Positions 35,009-42,822 of a DNA stretch of 42,822 nucleotides are shown here, in pieces (within the stretch, counting starts at the first letter, position 1; each line of letters starts with the position of its first letter). Source of the stretch: Nocardia neocaledoniensis (GTDB taxonomy: Bacteria > Actinomycetota > Actinomycetes > Mycobacteriales > Mycobacteriaceae); NCBI RefSeq assembly GCF_029868625.1, contig NZ_JARWOJ010000047.1, positions 1 through 42,822 on the forward strand, in the 5' to 3' direction. The position numbers and the translations under genes were made by a program. Under the pieces are notes generated by a model. That model was not told the DNA's origin. It did no database searches and saw nothing but the letters and a program-made list of their open reading frames with translations.

Positions 35009-35938
35009 TCAGGCGCCGATGCGCGCGGCCAGGTGCGGCCACGCCGCGTGCAGATCCGTCTCGAACTGGCCCCAGGTGTGCGAGCCCGTCGGCCGGTGGA
35101 CGTGCGTGGCGGGGATGCCCAGCTGGGCGAGGCGGCCGGCGAAGGCGGCGGTGCAGGCGCCGGCGATGGCCTCCACCGGCGGCATCGGCAGGCCGTGATC
35201 GTTGGGGCCGGGGATGCCGGTGGCCGCGGCGAGGAAGATCGTCTTGCCTGCGAGCCTGCCCGCGTTGGCGAACACATCGTGAGCCCGCCAGCCCGGCCCG
35301 CCGGGCAGGCCCCACATGTTCCCCGGGTTGCCGCCGCCGCGCACCGCGACCGCGCTGGCCAGGCCGATCCCGGCCGGATCCGCCGACCAGGGGCAGCCGC
35401 TCAGCGCGGCGACCGCGTCGAAGCGTGGGCCGCCCTGGATCGTCAGGTCGAGCGCGGAGCCCGCGCTCATCGACACACCGACGATGGCGTTGCGGCCGCT
35501 GGCGCCGAGCGCGCCGTCGATCACCTCGGGCAGTTCCTGGGTCAGGTAGGTCTCCCAGCGCGGGCGGCCGAGGCTCGGGTCCTCGGAGATCCAATCGGTG
35601 TAGAGGGTGAACGCGCCGCCCACCGGCATCACCACGTTGACGAACTTGTCGGCGAAGAAGCCGCGCACATCGGTGTCGTCCCACCAGGAGATCCCGTCGG
35701 CACCGCCGCCTGCCCCGGTGAGCAGATACACCGTCGGCGCGCCCGCCCCCGCGGCCTTGATCACCTTGTTCTGGATGACCCGGCCCATCGCCGGGGAATA
35801 CACATCGAGCTGGACCGCCCGGCCGCCCAGGGGCACCTCGCCCGCCACCCGCGCGCCGGGATCGGCATTCGCGTTGGCGCCCCCGAGCACGGCGACGAGA
35901 ACACACACCACAGCAAGCCACAGTCTCGATGCAGTCAC
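35009..35938 (-). CDS. Antigen-85-like esterase / mycolyltransferase
   Basis: The 309-residue product (GTG 35938) has an Sec signal peptide (MTASRLWLAVVCVLVAVLGGANANA). The alpha/beta-hydrolase domain is of the antigen 85/corynomycolyltransferase type: VYLLTGAGGGADGISWWDDTDV, NVVMPVGGAFTLYTDWISEDP, WETYLTQELPEVID, nucleophile motif VGVSMSAGSALDLT, and GSHTWGQFETDLHAAWPHL with the catalytic His. These enzymes move mycolates between trehalose and arabinogalactan outside the membrane. Nocardiae carry many paralogues, so the exact acceptor is open. Its 3' end faces the 3' end of the YfhO-like gene, 16 nt apart. The start could also be GTG 35941; TATACC lies just before. Confidence 0.86.
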   Translation of the reverse strand: MTASRLWLAVVCVLVAVLGGANANADPGARVAGEVPLGGRAVQLDVYSPAMGRVIQNKVIKAAGAGAPTVYLLTGAGGGADGISWWDDTDVRGFFADKFVNVVMPVGGAFTLYTDWISEDPSLGRPRWETYLTQELPEVIDGALGASGRNAIVGVSMSAGSALDLTIQGGPRFDAVAALSGCPWSADPAGIGLASAVAVRGGGNPGNMWGLPGGPGWRAHDVFANAGRLAGKTIFLAAATGIPGPNDHGLPMPPVEAIAGACTAAFAGRLAQLGIPATHVHRPTGSHTWGQFETDLHAAWPHLAARIGA

Positions 35939-36268
35939 CACCTCGGTATACCCCGCGACGTGAGCCGACACACCGTGCCACGCCCCGCCTCGACGGCTTC
36001 GATATCGAGGGTGAGCAGGGTCACCGAAGATCTCGGAACTCGACAAAAGAGGGCTCTCACCTGCGGGCCACCGTCATGCGTCACAGATACCGCGGGGGAA
36101 AATCAGGTGATTTCTGTCGGTGGTGACCGGAATACTGGCCCGCGCCCGATGAGTTGGACAGTTGCACACCGTCTCAAGTTCATGAGGTGCCGAGGACTCA
36201 CCGTCTGCGACTCGGCATCGGGTGATGACCGCGCGCCCAGCCGACCGCATGCTCCTGGAGGTACCCCA
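35939..36268. other. Divergent intergenic region, few features
   Basis: The 330-nt gap separates the esterase (minus) from the MFS gene (plus). TATACC on the minus strand lies a few bases before the esterase start and may be its -10. TGCCGAG (36188-36194) and CTCGGCA (36211-36217) form a 7-bp inverted repeat upstream of the exporter gene that could be an operator. No gene is visible. Confidence 0.3.
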
Positions 36269-37741
36269 ATGCCAGCCGACCTGTCCACGCCCAAGCAGGG
36301 CGGGACACCGCTCGTCATCCGGGTACTCGTCCTGGCGACCTTCGTGGTGATCCTCAACGAGACCATCATGATCAACGCCATCCCCCGGTTGATGGCCGAT
36401 CTGCACGTCACCGAGGTGGCCGCGCAGTGGGTCTCCACCGCGTTCATGCTCACGATGGCCGCCATCATCCCCACCACCGGCTGGTTCCTGCAGCGGGTCA
36501 CCACCAGGCAGGCCTACGCGACCGCGATGGGCGTGTTCATCGCGGGCACCGTCCTCTCGGCGCTGGCCCCGACCTTCGCCGTGCTGCTGATCGGCCGGAT
36601 CATCCAGGCAGGCGGCACCGCGGTGATGATGCCGCTGCTGATGACCACCCTGATGACCGTGGTCGCCGAGCGGGACCGCGGCAAGGTGATGGGCAACGTC
36701 ACCCTGGCCATCTCCGTCGCCCCGGCGATGGGCCCGGTCATCTCCGGTCTGATCCTGCAGGTCGCGTCGTGGCGCTGGCTGTTCGTGATCATGCTGCCGA
36801 TCGCCGGTGTGGTCACCTGGCTGGGTCTGCGCCAGCTGGAGAACGTCGGTGAGCCGGAGGCCGGTTCGATCGACGTGCTCAGTGTGGCGCTGGCCGCGCT
36901 CGGCTTCGGCGGGCTCGTCTACGGCCTGAGCCAGTTCCACGGTGGCAGCTACACCACCGCGGGTCTGATCGTCGCCGGCGGTGTGGTGCTGGTGGCCGCG
37001 TTCGCCCTGCGTCAGTTCCAGTTGCAGCGCAACGGAACTCCGCTGCTGGACCTGCGGGTGTTCCTGTCGGGCACCTACGCCAAGGCGCTGGTGCTGATGG
37101 CCGTCGCGTTCCTGGCGATGATGGGGTCGATGATCCTGCTGCCGCTGTACCTGCAGAACCTGCGGCACCTGAGCCCGCTGGAGACCGGCCTGCTCGTCAT
37201 GCCGGGTGGTCTGGCCATGGGCCTGCTCGGCCCGACCGTCGGCAAGCTGTTCGACAAGTTCGGCGGCCGCGTGCTGGTGATCCCCGGTGCCATCGGCATC
37301 GCGGTCTCGCTGGCCGGCTTCACCCAGATCTCGCTGACCATGCCGTACTGGCAGCTGCTCGGCCTGCACATCCTGCTGATGATCTCCCTGGCCGCCGCGT
37401 TCACCCCGGTGTTCACCCTCGGCCTCGGCGCCCTGCCCATGCACCTGTACTCGCACGGCAGCTCGATGCTCGGCACCCTGCAGCAGGTCGCGGCCGCCTT
37501 CGGCACCGCGCTGGTGGTGACGGTCATGTCCGCCCGCAGCACCTCGCTCATCGACGAGGGCACCGACCCGACCACCGCCGCCCTCGACGGCATGCGCCTG
37601 GCCTTCCTGGTCTCGGCCGTCCTGGCCCTGATCGTCATCGCCATGGCCGTCCTGCTCCCCAACCGCTCCGCCAACCCGCACGGAGCACACGGCGCGCAGG
37701 ACGCCGAGGAACCGACGACCCCGGAACTCGTCAAGAACTGA
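36269..37741 (+). CDS. MFS transporter, DHA2 (EmrB/QacA) family
   Basis: The 490-residue membrane protein starts at ATG 36269 with TGGAGG at 36256-36261. It shows the drug:H+ antiporter-2 pattern: LATFVVILNETIMINAIPRLMADLHVTEVAAQWVSTAFML (motif D1 region), RLIQAGGTAVMMPLLMTTLM-type loop (IIQAGGTAVMMPLLM), and the motif C stretch GNVTLAISVAPAMGPVISGLIL. About 14 hydrophobic segments can be counted by eye. It probably exports drugs or lipophilic compounds by proton antiport. No adjacent regulator gene is seen, although an inverted repeat lies upstream. A strong terminator follows at 37757-37789. Confidence 0.93.
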   Translation: MPADLSTPKQGGTPLVIRVLVLATFVVILNETIMINAIPRLMADLHVTEVAAQWVSTAFMLTMAAIIPTTGWFLQRVTTRQAYATAMGVFIAGTVLSALAPTFAVLLIGRIIQAGGTAVMMPLLMTTLMTVVAERDRGKVMGNVTLAISVAPAMGPVISGLILQVASWRWLFVIMLPIAGVVTWLGLRQLENVGEPEAGSIDVLSVALAALGFGGLVYGLSQFHGGSYTTAGLIVAGGVVLVAAFALRQFQLQRNGTPLLDLRVFLSGTYAKALVLMAVAFLAMMGSMILLPLYLQNLRHLSPLETGLLVMPGGLAMGLLGPTVGKLFDKFGGRVLVIPGAIGIAVSLAGFTQISLTMPYWQLLGLHILLMISLAAAFTPVFTLGLGALPMHLYSHGSSMLGTLQQVAAAFGTALVVTVMSARSTSLIDEGTDPTTAALDGMRLAFLVSAVLALIVIAMAVLLPNRSANPHGAHGAQDAEEPTTPELVKN

Positions 37742-37756
37742 CGTCCAGATCGGAAG

Positions 37757-37789
37757 TCCCCTGGTCACTGTCGGTGACCAGGGGATTTT
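37757..37789 (+). terminator. Intrinsic terminator after MFS gene
   Basis: TCCCCTGGTCAC (37757-37768) and GTGACCAGGGGA (37774-37785) form a perfect 12-bp stem with a 5-nt loop followed by TTTT. It lies 15 nt after the stop codon and isolates the exporter from the ESX island. Confidence 0.9.
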
Positions 37790-37951
37790 CGCACCCACCA
37801 CCGAGCAGCACGGAACTCAACTCACCGAACTCCGCAAGCCGTGGTTGTACGGAGAAACCGACGAAAACACGGAAATCTTCACCGTGATATTGCGGAAGTA
37901 GGGGCCATACGTACAGCGTGGAGGCGACTCGGTTGGCTGAATCCTCGTCTG

Positions 37952-37980
37952 TTGCGGCCCCACAGTGCCACCACTAGGCT
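37952..37980 (+). promoter_or_regulatory. Promoter of the ESX-toxin operon
   Basis: TTGCGG (37952-37957) and TAGGCT (37975-37980) are 17 nt apart. The predicted start near 37987 gives a short leader containing the GGGGAGGGGG ribosome site (37995-38004) before GTG 38011. Confidence 0.45.
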
Positions 37981-38010
37981 GGCGATGAAGGCTTGGGGAG
38001 GGGGATACGC

Positions 38011-38349
38011 GTGGCGGGGGAAAACGAAACGCCCGGGGCAGCTTTCGCGATGGTGCCGGACGATGTGACCGATGCCGGCGTCTATATCCAGCAGGTCGCG
38101 GAGTCCCTGATCAACGGGCTCGGCACGCTTGACCGCGAGGTATCGACCGCCCTGGACAGTTGGACTGGTGCGGCAGCAGAGGCATTCGGGGACGGCTGGA
38201 CCGAAACCAAGAAGGGTGCCGCAGACGTACTGAACGCCCTCACGACGATGGGTGAGCTGCTGGGCATCGCAAGCAAAGCCGTTGCCAGCCAAGACATCTC
38301 GAACTCCGAAACTTTCAGTGCACTCGACCTACCGCAATTGAACATGTAA
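38011..38349 (+). CDS. WXG100-like ESX protein, first of operon
   Basis: The 112-residue helical protein starts at GTG 38011 behind GGGGAGGGGG. It has a W-T-G turn at residues 51-53 (LDSWTGAAAEAFGDGW) between two predicted helices, the core plan of ESAT-6/CFP-10-type proteins secreted by type VII systems. No Sec signal is present. Its stop overlaps the next WXG100 start by one base (TAATG), so the two are translationally coupled and probably form a heterodimer. Together they likely act as the secretion partners or chaperones of the large toxin encoded next. Confidence 0.78.
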   Translation: MAGENETPGAAFAMVPDDVTDAGVYIQQVAESLINGLGTLDREVSTALDSWTGAAAEAFGDGWTETKKGAADVLNALTTMGELLGIASKAVASQDISNSETFSALDLPQLNM

Positions 38350-38651
38350 TGGCCGACGACTCCCGCGATTTCACCTTCGACATCGACGAGTTGGACCAGC
38401 TCATCAGCCGCGCCAATGGGTTCATCGGCTTCCTCACCGAAAGCCTCGATGGCATCGACAACCGAATCGCCTCCATCCAGCAAAACTGGCAGGGGGCCGC
38501 TGCTGATGCCCAAGAGGAAGCCTACCGAGAATGGGCTACCGGGGCTGCCACGGTAATCGAAGGACTCACCCAGATGTACAACGCCGCCGTTACCGCACGA
38601 AACGCGTACAGTGCGGCACAGCAAGCCAACTTGAGAATGAGCGGTGGCTGA
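38349..38651 (+). CDS. WXG100 family protein
   Basis: The 100-residue protein has the exact length and W-Q-G motif (residues 47-49, QQNWQGAAADAQEEAY) of the WXG100 family, between two long helices, and a Y-x3-x-x-x tail region (EEAYREWATG) typical of type VII substrates. ATG at 38349 overlaps the previous TAA. It is followed after 5 nt by the toxin gene. It is expected to pair with the product of 38011-38349 and to be exported by an ESX system encoded elsewhere in the genome. Confidence 0.85.
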   Translation: MADDSRDFTFDIDELDQLISRANGFIGFLTESLDGIDNRIASIQQNWQGAAADAQEEAYREWATGAATVIEGLTQMYNAAVTARNAYSAAQQANLRMSGG

Positions 38652-38656
38652 CTTCC

Positions 38657-40090
38657 ATGGCCGCAATCTCGCCGCAGTCCTATGAAAGCGCGGCCACAGC
38701 GTGCTACGACTTGTCGGAAAAATTCCAAACCGTCTACGAAACGCCGCAAACCGTACTGTTGGAAACAAGCGCAATGGCAGGTGGCTACGAAGCAGTCAAG
38801 TCGTGGTCGAAATCCTACGATGACCGCGCCGCCGCATTGACAATGGTTGCAACCAACTTCGCGCGGGCTCTGCAACACTACGGGGACATACTGACGGCGT
38901 CCGGTTACAACTGGAAGTCCTCAGAACACACAGCGAACCGCAATCCCAACAAGGGCGACCCACCGGCATTGCCCACCGGAATCCCGTCCGAGCTACCCTA
39001 CGGCGCGGGCGCAGTCGTCGGTATAGCATCGTCGGGAGCCTATACCAATGGTCTTCAGACAGATTGGACCGAACTACAGGACAAGGTCACCACACTTGTC
39101 ACTGGCGGCCAAGTCCCCGACGGAGATACCGACAAACTCGCACGCGCCGCAACTATGTGGAAAACCTTCGCCAATTCAGACCCTCTTGAATACGGCGTGG
39201 CACGACTATTAACCGTCGCCTCCGGACTGGAACAAGGCTACGGAACCGACGTCCCGGACGATATCCCGAACCATGCGGCCAACCTCCGCAAGCTGGCGGA
39301 CAAACTCCGCGAAATCCGCACCGCCGCGCACGACATCGCCAATGCAGTCGAGACCCACAACACTGCCTTGGCGAAAATGCGTGCAGACATCAATACCCAG
39401 TTCGCAGCGGTAGTCATCGTCACAGCCATATCAATCGGGCGTTCGATGGTGAATGTCAAGGAGCAGCCAGCGAAGGAAAAGGCGCCGAGCAAGCAGCCGT
39501 CGCAGTCGCCCAACGACAACAAGGTCGAGATAGATATCGACTTCCTGAACGATGCAGCTTGGGCCATAGCCGGGCCGGCCAACGCATTCCTCGCCACCCT
39601 CAGTACCCTTAATTTCACCACCGCCGCGGTGACAAACGGCGATCTCCTGGCCATCGTCGAGTTGCCGATAATTGTAACCACAGTGGACCCGACACAATCC
39701 ACCAATGGCCTCGGTACCCAATGGGATAAGGTACAAGGGCCTGTTCCGAGCTCAATTTCCATGAGTCAAATGAGGAGAATTCATATCCTCGACGGCGACG
39801 GAAAAGGGAACGGCGGCCACGCTCCCGGCGTCGGTATTCCAGGAAAGAATGAATTTCCGGATACCAAAGTTTGGACAGACGATCACATCATCAACAGCAT
39901 TGAGGATGTCGCCAAGAATCCCGATCAGGTTCCGGTATTTCAGAACCACGGCACTTGGAAGGTCACCGGAACGCGAGATGGCGTTCTTATCGAGGTTATC
40001 GTGGATCCGTCGGGTAACATTATCACCGGTTACCCGGTGAGCGGTCCAGGCGTATATAAAAACGACGAAAATGGCAACCCGATCAAGTAA
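38657..40090 (+). CDS. Type VII-secreted toxin with C-terminal EndoU-like RNase domain
   Basis: The 477-residue protein starts at ATG 38657. The first 100 residues are helical (SPQSYESAATACYDLSEKFQTVYE) and resemble WXG/LXG-type secretion domains. A further helical region (ADKLREIRTAAHDIANAVETHN) leads to a hydrophobic stretch and a K/P/S/Q-rich linker near 275-290. The last 105 residues match bacterial EndoU ribonucleases: RRIHILDGDGKGNGGHAPG with His376 and His388, DTKVWTDDHIINSIEDVA, and WKVTGTRDGVLIEVIVD with Lys435, giving a His-His-Lys active site. The EndoU part has lower GC than the N-terminal part, as expected of exchanged toxin tips. The start may be an upstream CTG. A probable immunity gene follows 15 nt later. 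Confidence 0.85.
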   Translation: MAAISPQSYESAATACYDLSEKFQTVYETPQTVLLETSAMAGGYEAVKSWSKSYDDRAAALTMVATNFARALQHYGDILTASGYNWKSSEHTANRNPNKGDPPALPTGIPSELPYGAGAVVGIASSGAYTNGLQTDWTELQDKVTTLVTGGQVPDGDTDKLARAATMWKTFANSDPLEYGVARLLTVASGLEQGYGTDVPDDIPNHAANLRKLADKLREIRTAAHDIANAVETHNTALAKMRADINTQFAAVVIVTAISIGRSMVNVKEQPAKEKAPSKQPSQSPNDNKVEIDIDFLNDAAWAIAGPANAFLATLSTLNFTTAAVTNGDLLAIVELPIIVTTVDPTQSTNGLGTQWDKVQGPVPSSISMSQMRRIHILDGDGKGNGGHAPGVGIPGKNEFPDTKVWTDDHIINSIEDVAKNPDQVPVFQNHGTWKVTGTRDGVLIEVIVDPSGNIITGYPVSGPGVYKNDENGNPIK

Positions 40091-40105
40091 AGTTAGGTGA
40101 CAACC

Positions 40106-40465
40106 ATGGATTCTGATGATAGGCCGAGCGCGAGGCGTAAAAGGCAACAACTCACTCCGGAGCAGAAGGCCCGATATGTAAAGATGGGCAACGACTCCAC
40201 GGCCCTACTAGAACGGTTTGCGAACCGTCTGCGGCCCGAAGTGTTGGCGCAGTGCCAAACTTACAGCGAAGTTGGTGAGTGGACATTACTGATCGATAAC
40301 CTATGCGCCAGCCTGGTGAAGGATAAGGTTTCGATCAGCCCGGCCGAGCGTGATGCGCTGGCTGATGTGATGGCATTGTTTGGGGACCCAAACGAAAATT
40401 CATATATGGTGTATATCGATAGTTATGAGCGGGTGTTAGAAGAGCTGAACATTAGCCCAGAGTAG
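40106..40465 (+). CDS. Probable EndoU immunity protein (MafI-like)
   Basis: The 119-residue acidic helical protein begins at ATG 40106 (MDSDDRPSARRKRQQLTPEQ), with AGGTG at 40094-40098. The in-frame GTG at 40097 overlaps that site and is less likely. The segment TYSEVGEWTLLIDNLCASLVKD followed by ISPAERDALADVMALFG resembles MafI-type immunity proteins that pair with EndoU toxins (MafB) in Neisseria; this is a weak pattern match. Position directly after the toxin tip, matching lower GC and small size all support immunity. No signal peptide or membrane segment is present, as expected for a cytoplasmic RNase inhibitor. Confidence 0.7.
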   Translation: MDSDDRPSARRKRQQLTPEQKARYVKMGNDSTALLERFANRLRPEVLAQCQTYSEVGEWTLLIDNLCASLVKDKVSISPAERDALADVMALFGDPNENSYMVYIDSYERVLEELNISPE

Positions 40466-40583
40466 ATGTAACCGGAAACGTCTTGATCGGGCTGACGATC
40501 CCGTCGATCGTGCTGGCGTGCGTGCTCAGCGTCGTCGACGAGGCGCGCAGCGCGTCCAAGTCGGCCTTGACCGTCTCGCCCAA
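40452..40583 (-). pseudogene. 5' remnant of an ESX-type secretion target gene
   Basis: A minus-strand TTG at 40583, preceded by AGGTGAGGA, opens a 43-codon frame reading GETVKADLDALRASSTTLSTHASTIDGIVSP. This looks like the N-terminal helix of EspC-like or other type VII-associated proteins. After IKT it runs into the tail of the immunity gene region and stops at 40452. The helical hairpin expected of the family is missing, so the gene has lost its 3' part at about 40470. High GC returns at that point. It marks the right edge of the toxin-immunity insertion. Confidence 0.6.
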
Positions 40584-40775
40584 AGATCCTCACCTCTTCG
40601 ATTCAAACCTACCCGGACGGACACGTTCATCGGTCAGCGCAACTCTGGCAGGCCCCGAGCACATCTGCTGCGCGTTCGGGGGATGGAATCGGGCACGGGG
40701 GATGGGTATCGTGACAGGCCGAAGGGGCGGGGACTTCCCGGCACGAGGGCAGAACAAGGTCGAGGAGGGGCCGCG

Positions 40776-41345
40776 ATGCGGTGCAGTCTGGCGGTGTCGA
40801 GCGCGATCGGTGTGCTGATCCTGGCGACCGGATGCGGGACGTCCGACGGGGAAGGTGCGACGGGGGCCAGCACGGCGAGTGGGCAGGCGATGGCGGCTGA
40901 CGTGCCTGCTGGGTTCGACACGTGTAAGGACATTCCGAAGGCGGTGCTGGATTCGGAGGGGCTGCACAAGGCCAGTTCGAACAACAATGCCGACTATGAC
41001 GGTGCGGGTGGGGTCAAGTGGCGGGGGTGCAGTTGGGTGATGTCCGATGGATACGGAGTCGGGATCACCACGACCAACCTCACTGTCGAGAAGGTACGAG
41101 CAAACACCAAGTTGACCGTCCGCGACGAGTATGTCGTCAACGGGCGATCTGCGCTGGCCACCAGCCGTGCCGACCACAAGAACCCGCGATCGGTCTGCAC
41201 GCTGAACGTCGCGATGCAGGGCGGGAGCCTCGAGTTCTCACTGGACAACCCTGACTCGCGCGACAAGACGGGCCACCTCGACACCTGCATGCTGGCGCGT
41301 GGCCTCGCGGAGAAGATCGTTCCGCTGATTCCGGCGAACGCATAA
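40776..41345 (+). CDS. DUF3558 family lipoprotein
   Basis: The 189-residue protein starts at ATG 40776 with GAGGAGGGG upstream. It has a lipoprotein signal peptide: MRCSLAVSSAIGVLILATGC, with lipobox LATGC cleaved before Cys20. The mature part has a low-complexity Ser/Ala/Gly linker, then FDTCKDIPKAVLDSEGL, WRGCSWVMSDGYGVGITTTNL, SVCTLN and LDTCMLARGLAEKIVPLIP. The four cysteines suggest two disulfides. This is the DUF3558 pattern of actinobacterial cell-surface lipoproteins; function unknown, often found next to ESX genes. It is followed 37 nt later by the helical ESX-type gene and probably shares its transcript. Confidence 0.85.
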   Translation: MRCSLAVSSAIGVLILATGCGTSDGEGATGASTASGQAMAADVPAGFDTCKDIPKAVLDSEGLHKASSNNNADYDGAGGVKWRGCSWVMSDGYGVGITTTNLTVEKVRANTKLTVRDEYVVNGRSALATSRADHKNPRSVCTLNVAMQGGSLEFSLDNPDSRDKTGHLDTCMLARGLAEKIVPLIPANA

Positions 41346-41382
41346 GCACATTCGACCGACATTTTGACCGGGGGAGATTGAC

Positions 41383-41844
41383 GTGAGCGGCGAACGGCCC
41401 TTGCAGGACCTGTTGACAGAAGCAGCCGAAGGAAGGCTGTCGGTGACCTTCGGCGGCTCTGTCCGACTCGATGCCGAGGAGTTCGTCTACATCGAGCGGG
41501 AGTGCAAGACCTTCCTGGATTTGATCACCGAACTTCAGCGCACAGCGACCGACATCTCCAACCGCGAAGTGTGGGGGCTTGGCGAAGCCGTCGCCGAACT
41601 GACTTCGGCGCAAACCCTGGTGCGCCGCTTCCGCGAGAAGGGCCAGGGATCGGACAACAGCGTGCACGCCGTCCTCGAACAGCATTATCAGATCGTGGAA
41701 GACCTCCAAGTCCTCCACCGCACGATCGCGCAGAAGTTCCAGGCGAGCGACGCCGAATTCGCCTCCCGCTACAACGAATTGATGGCCGCTGTACCGCAAC
41801 CCGGCACACCGGGCGGCGGCGACACCGCGGAAGATCGAGCCTGA
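41383..41844 (+). CDS. Helical protein of ESX locus, unknown function
   Basis: The 153-residue protein starts at GTG 41383 with GGGGAG at 41371-41376. It is predicted all-helical with a W-G-L-G turn (SNREVWGLGEAVAELTSAQTLVRRFREKG) in the middle and a flexible Gly/Pro/Thr C-terminal tail. I do not recognise the family. Size, helical hairpin and position between a DUF3558 lipoprotein and a PPE/WXG-like gene suggest a type VII substrate or chaperone. It ends 10 nt before the next start, so the two are in one operon. Confidence 0.7.
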   Translation: MSGERPLQDLLTEAAEGRLSVTFGGSVRLDAEEFVYIERECKTFLDLITELQRTATDISNREVWGLGEAVAELTSAQTLVRRFREKGQGSDNSVHAVLEQHYQIVEDLQVLHRTIAQKFQASDAEFASRYNELMAAVPQPGTPGGGDTAEDRA

Positions 41845-41854
41845 GGACACGGCG

Positions 41855-42822
41855 ATGGCTTTCGAGGATCCCCAGATCAAGACCAAAGAGTTGCCGGTCG
41901 ATTTCAGTCACGAGCAGATCAACAGCGCGTTCAATCCGTTGCAGCCCAACGACAACGCACTGGCGGCGGCCGGTCAGTACGCGCAGATCGCGCAGAAATG
42001 GCGCGAGGGTGTCGCCGTGTTCGCGGACCGGATGCGGCGCGCCAGTTCGGCGGCGTGGGACGGCGCGGCCGCCGAGAAGTCGCGGACGGCGATCGCGAAC
42101 TACACGCAGCGGGCCACCGAGCTGACGCCGGAGCTGGAGGCGCTGGCCAGTCGGGTCCACGAGACCGCCCAAGCGATCACCTCGACCAAGGATGCCTTGC
42201 CCGAGGTCGTCCAGAAGTTCAGCTGGACCTCTCCGAGCACCTGGGACAACGCCTTCGACGGCGACGAACGCGAGGACGCCGAGGAGAAGGCCCGTGAGGT
42301 GATGGGGAACAACTACGTCACCCCGTTCGGGGCCGCCGACGGCATCGTGCCCAAGCTGTCCACCCCGGTCAGCCCGACCAACCCGCTCTATTCCACGGTC
42401 GACGACGGCACCGGCGGCAACAACGACGACAACAACAACGGGAGCACCGGCGGCGGTACCGACAACGGTGACGATTCGCCGACCACCGACCCGGCCGCCA
42501 CCGAAACCCCCACGGACGAGCAGGAACCCACCACCGACGAAACCCCGACGACCGACGAGTCGGCCGACGACAGCACTGACGACGGCGACCACAGCGACGA
42601 CGACACCTCGCCCAGCAGCGCCACCCCGACCGACACCACTCCGGCCGCGACCACACCGACCTCCGGCACACCGTCGACCGGCGCGCCAGGCGGCGGCACG
42701 GGCGGTGGAACCGGCGGTGGCGGTGGCGGTTCCGGCGCGCCCGGCACCGGCCTGATGGCGCCCGGCGCGGGTCGCAGCGTTGCGGGTGCCCCGAGCCCGG
42801 GGACCCCGGCCGCGGCGGCGGC
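41855..42822 (+). CDS. PPE/WXG-like type VII substrate, partial (runs off window)
   Basis: The frame from ATG 41855 (GAGGA 8-12 nt upstream) stays open for 322 codons to the window end. Residues 1-160 are helical, with NDNALAAAGQYAQIAQKWREGVAVFADRMRRASSAAWDGAAAEKSRTAIA; the W-D-G turn lies near residue 68, as in PPE/WXG-type exported proteins. From about 190 the sequence becomes a long Asp/Thr/Pro/Ser/Gly-rich repeat region (DETPTTDESADDSTDD, then GGGTGGGTGGGG), probably a disordered cell-surface linker. The C-terminal domain is not in the window. It may be another polymorphic effector; the repeats also make assembly here error-prone. Confidence 0.75.
   Translation, partial: MAFEDPQIKTKELPVDFSHEQINSAFNPLQPNDNALAAAGQYAQIAQKWREGVAVFADRMRRASSAAWDGAAAEKSRTAIANYTQRATELTPELEALASRVHETAQAITSTKDALPEVVQKFSWTSPSTWDNAFDGDEREDAEEKAREVMGNNYVTPFGAADGIVPKLSTPVSPTNPLYSTVDDGTGGNNDDNNNGSTGGGTDNGDDSPTTDPAATETPTDEQEPTTDETPTTDESADDSTDDGDHSDDDTSPSSATPTDTTPAATTPTSGTPSTGAPGGGTGGGTGGGGGGSGAPGTGLMAPGAGRSVAGAPSPGTPAAAA

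Overview
The window is GC-rich, densely coded actinobacterial DNA. The gene set points to a mycolic-acid genus, most probably Nocardia or a close relative: resuscitation-promoting factor RpfB, a protein O-mannosyltransferase, an Rv0557-type mannosyltransferase, an antigen-85-like mycolyltransferase, Rv1354c/Rv1355c-type genes, LIP-family secreted lipases, a DUF3558 lipoprotein and ESX (type VII) substrates. The genus is an inference from gene content; no rRNA or tRNA gene was seen.

Layout. 1-240 is an implausible G/C homopolymer stretch, followed by prfC (289-1929). 1953-6114 carries a SnoaL-like protein and a DUF445 membrane protein flanked by two Abi-alpha-like paralogues. 6111-24435 is a block whose order matches M. 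tuberculosis Rv1011-Rv1001 as I recall it: ispE, ksgA, rpfB, tatD, metG, rsmI, pmt, arcA. It has extra genes inserted: a Uup-like ABC-F ATPase with a leader-peptide/hairpin arrangement, a copper chaperone with CsoR-like sites, three tandem lipases, a PEP-mutase-like enzyme, and a TetR gene beside a decayed hydrolase. soxR with a consensus SoxR box lies next to arcA.

25054-31286 (minus strand) is probably one unit: an Rv1355c-like ThiF/nitroreductase protein, a GAF-GGDEF-EAL c-di-GMP enzyme, a PAS/GAF-like protein and an Rv0557-like mannosyltransferase. Then come two overlapping GyrI-like genes, a large YfhO-like membrane protein with a suspect 3' end, an antigen-85-like esterase and a DHA2 exporter with a clear terminator.

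38011-42822 is a type VII secretion island. Two small WXG-type proteins precede a 477-residue protein that ends in an EndoU-like RNase domain, followed by a small gene that is probably its immunity protein. The toxin tail and immunity gene are visibly AT-richer than the surroundings. Just beyond, a 43-codon remnant of another ESX-type gene is cut off at the immunity gene, which marks a recombination boundary. A DUF3558 lipoprotein, a helical protein and a PPE/WXG-like protein running off the window end complete the island.

The strongest candidates for something new are the ABC-F leader at 7901-8057, the EndoU toxin module, the lipase copy without a signal peptide, and the nested inverted repeats around the SoxR box. 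Several genes (pmt, rpfB, ksgA, the YfhO-like gene) have promoter-like elements placed so that transcripts would be leaderless.
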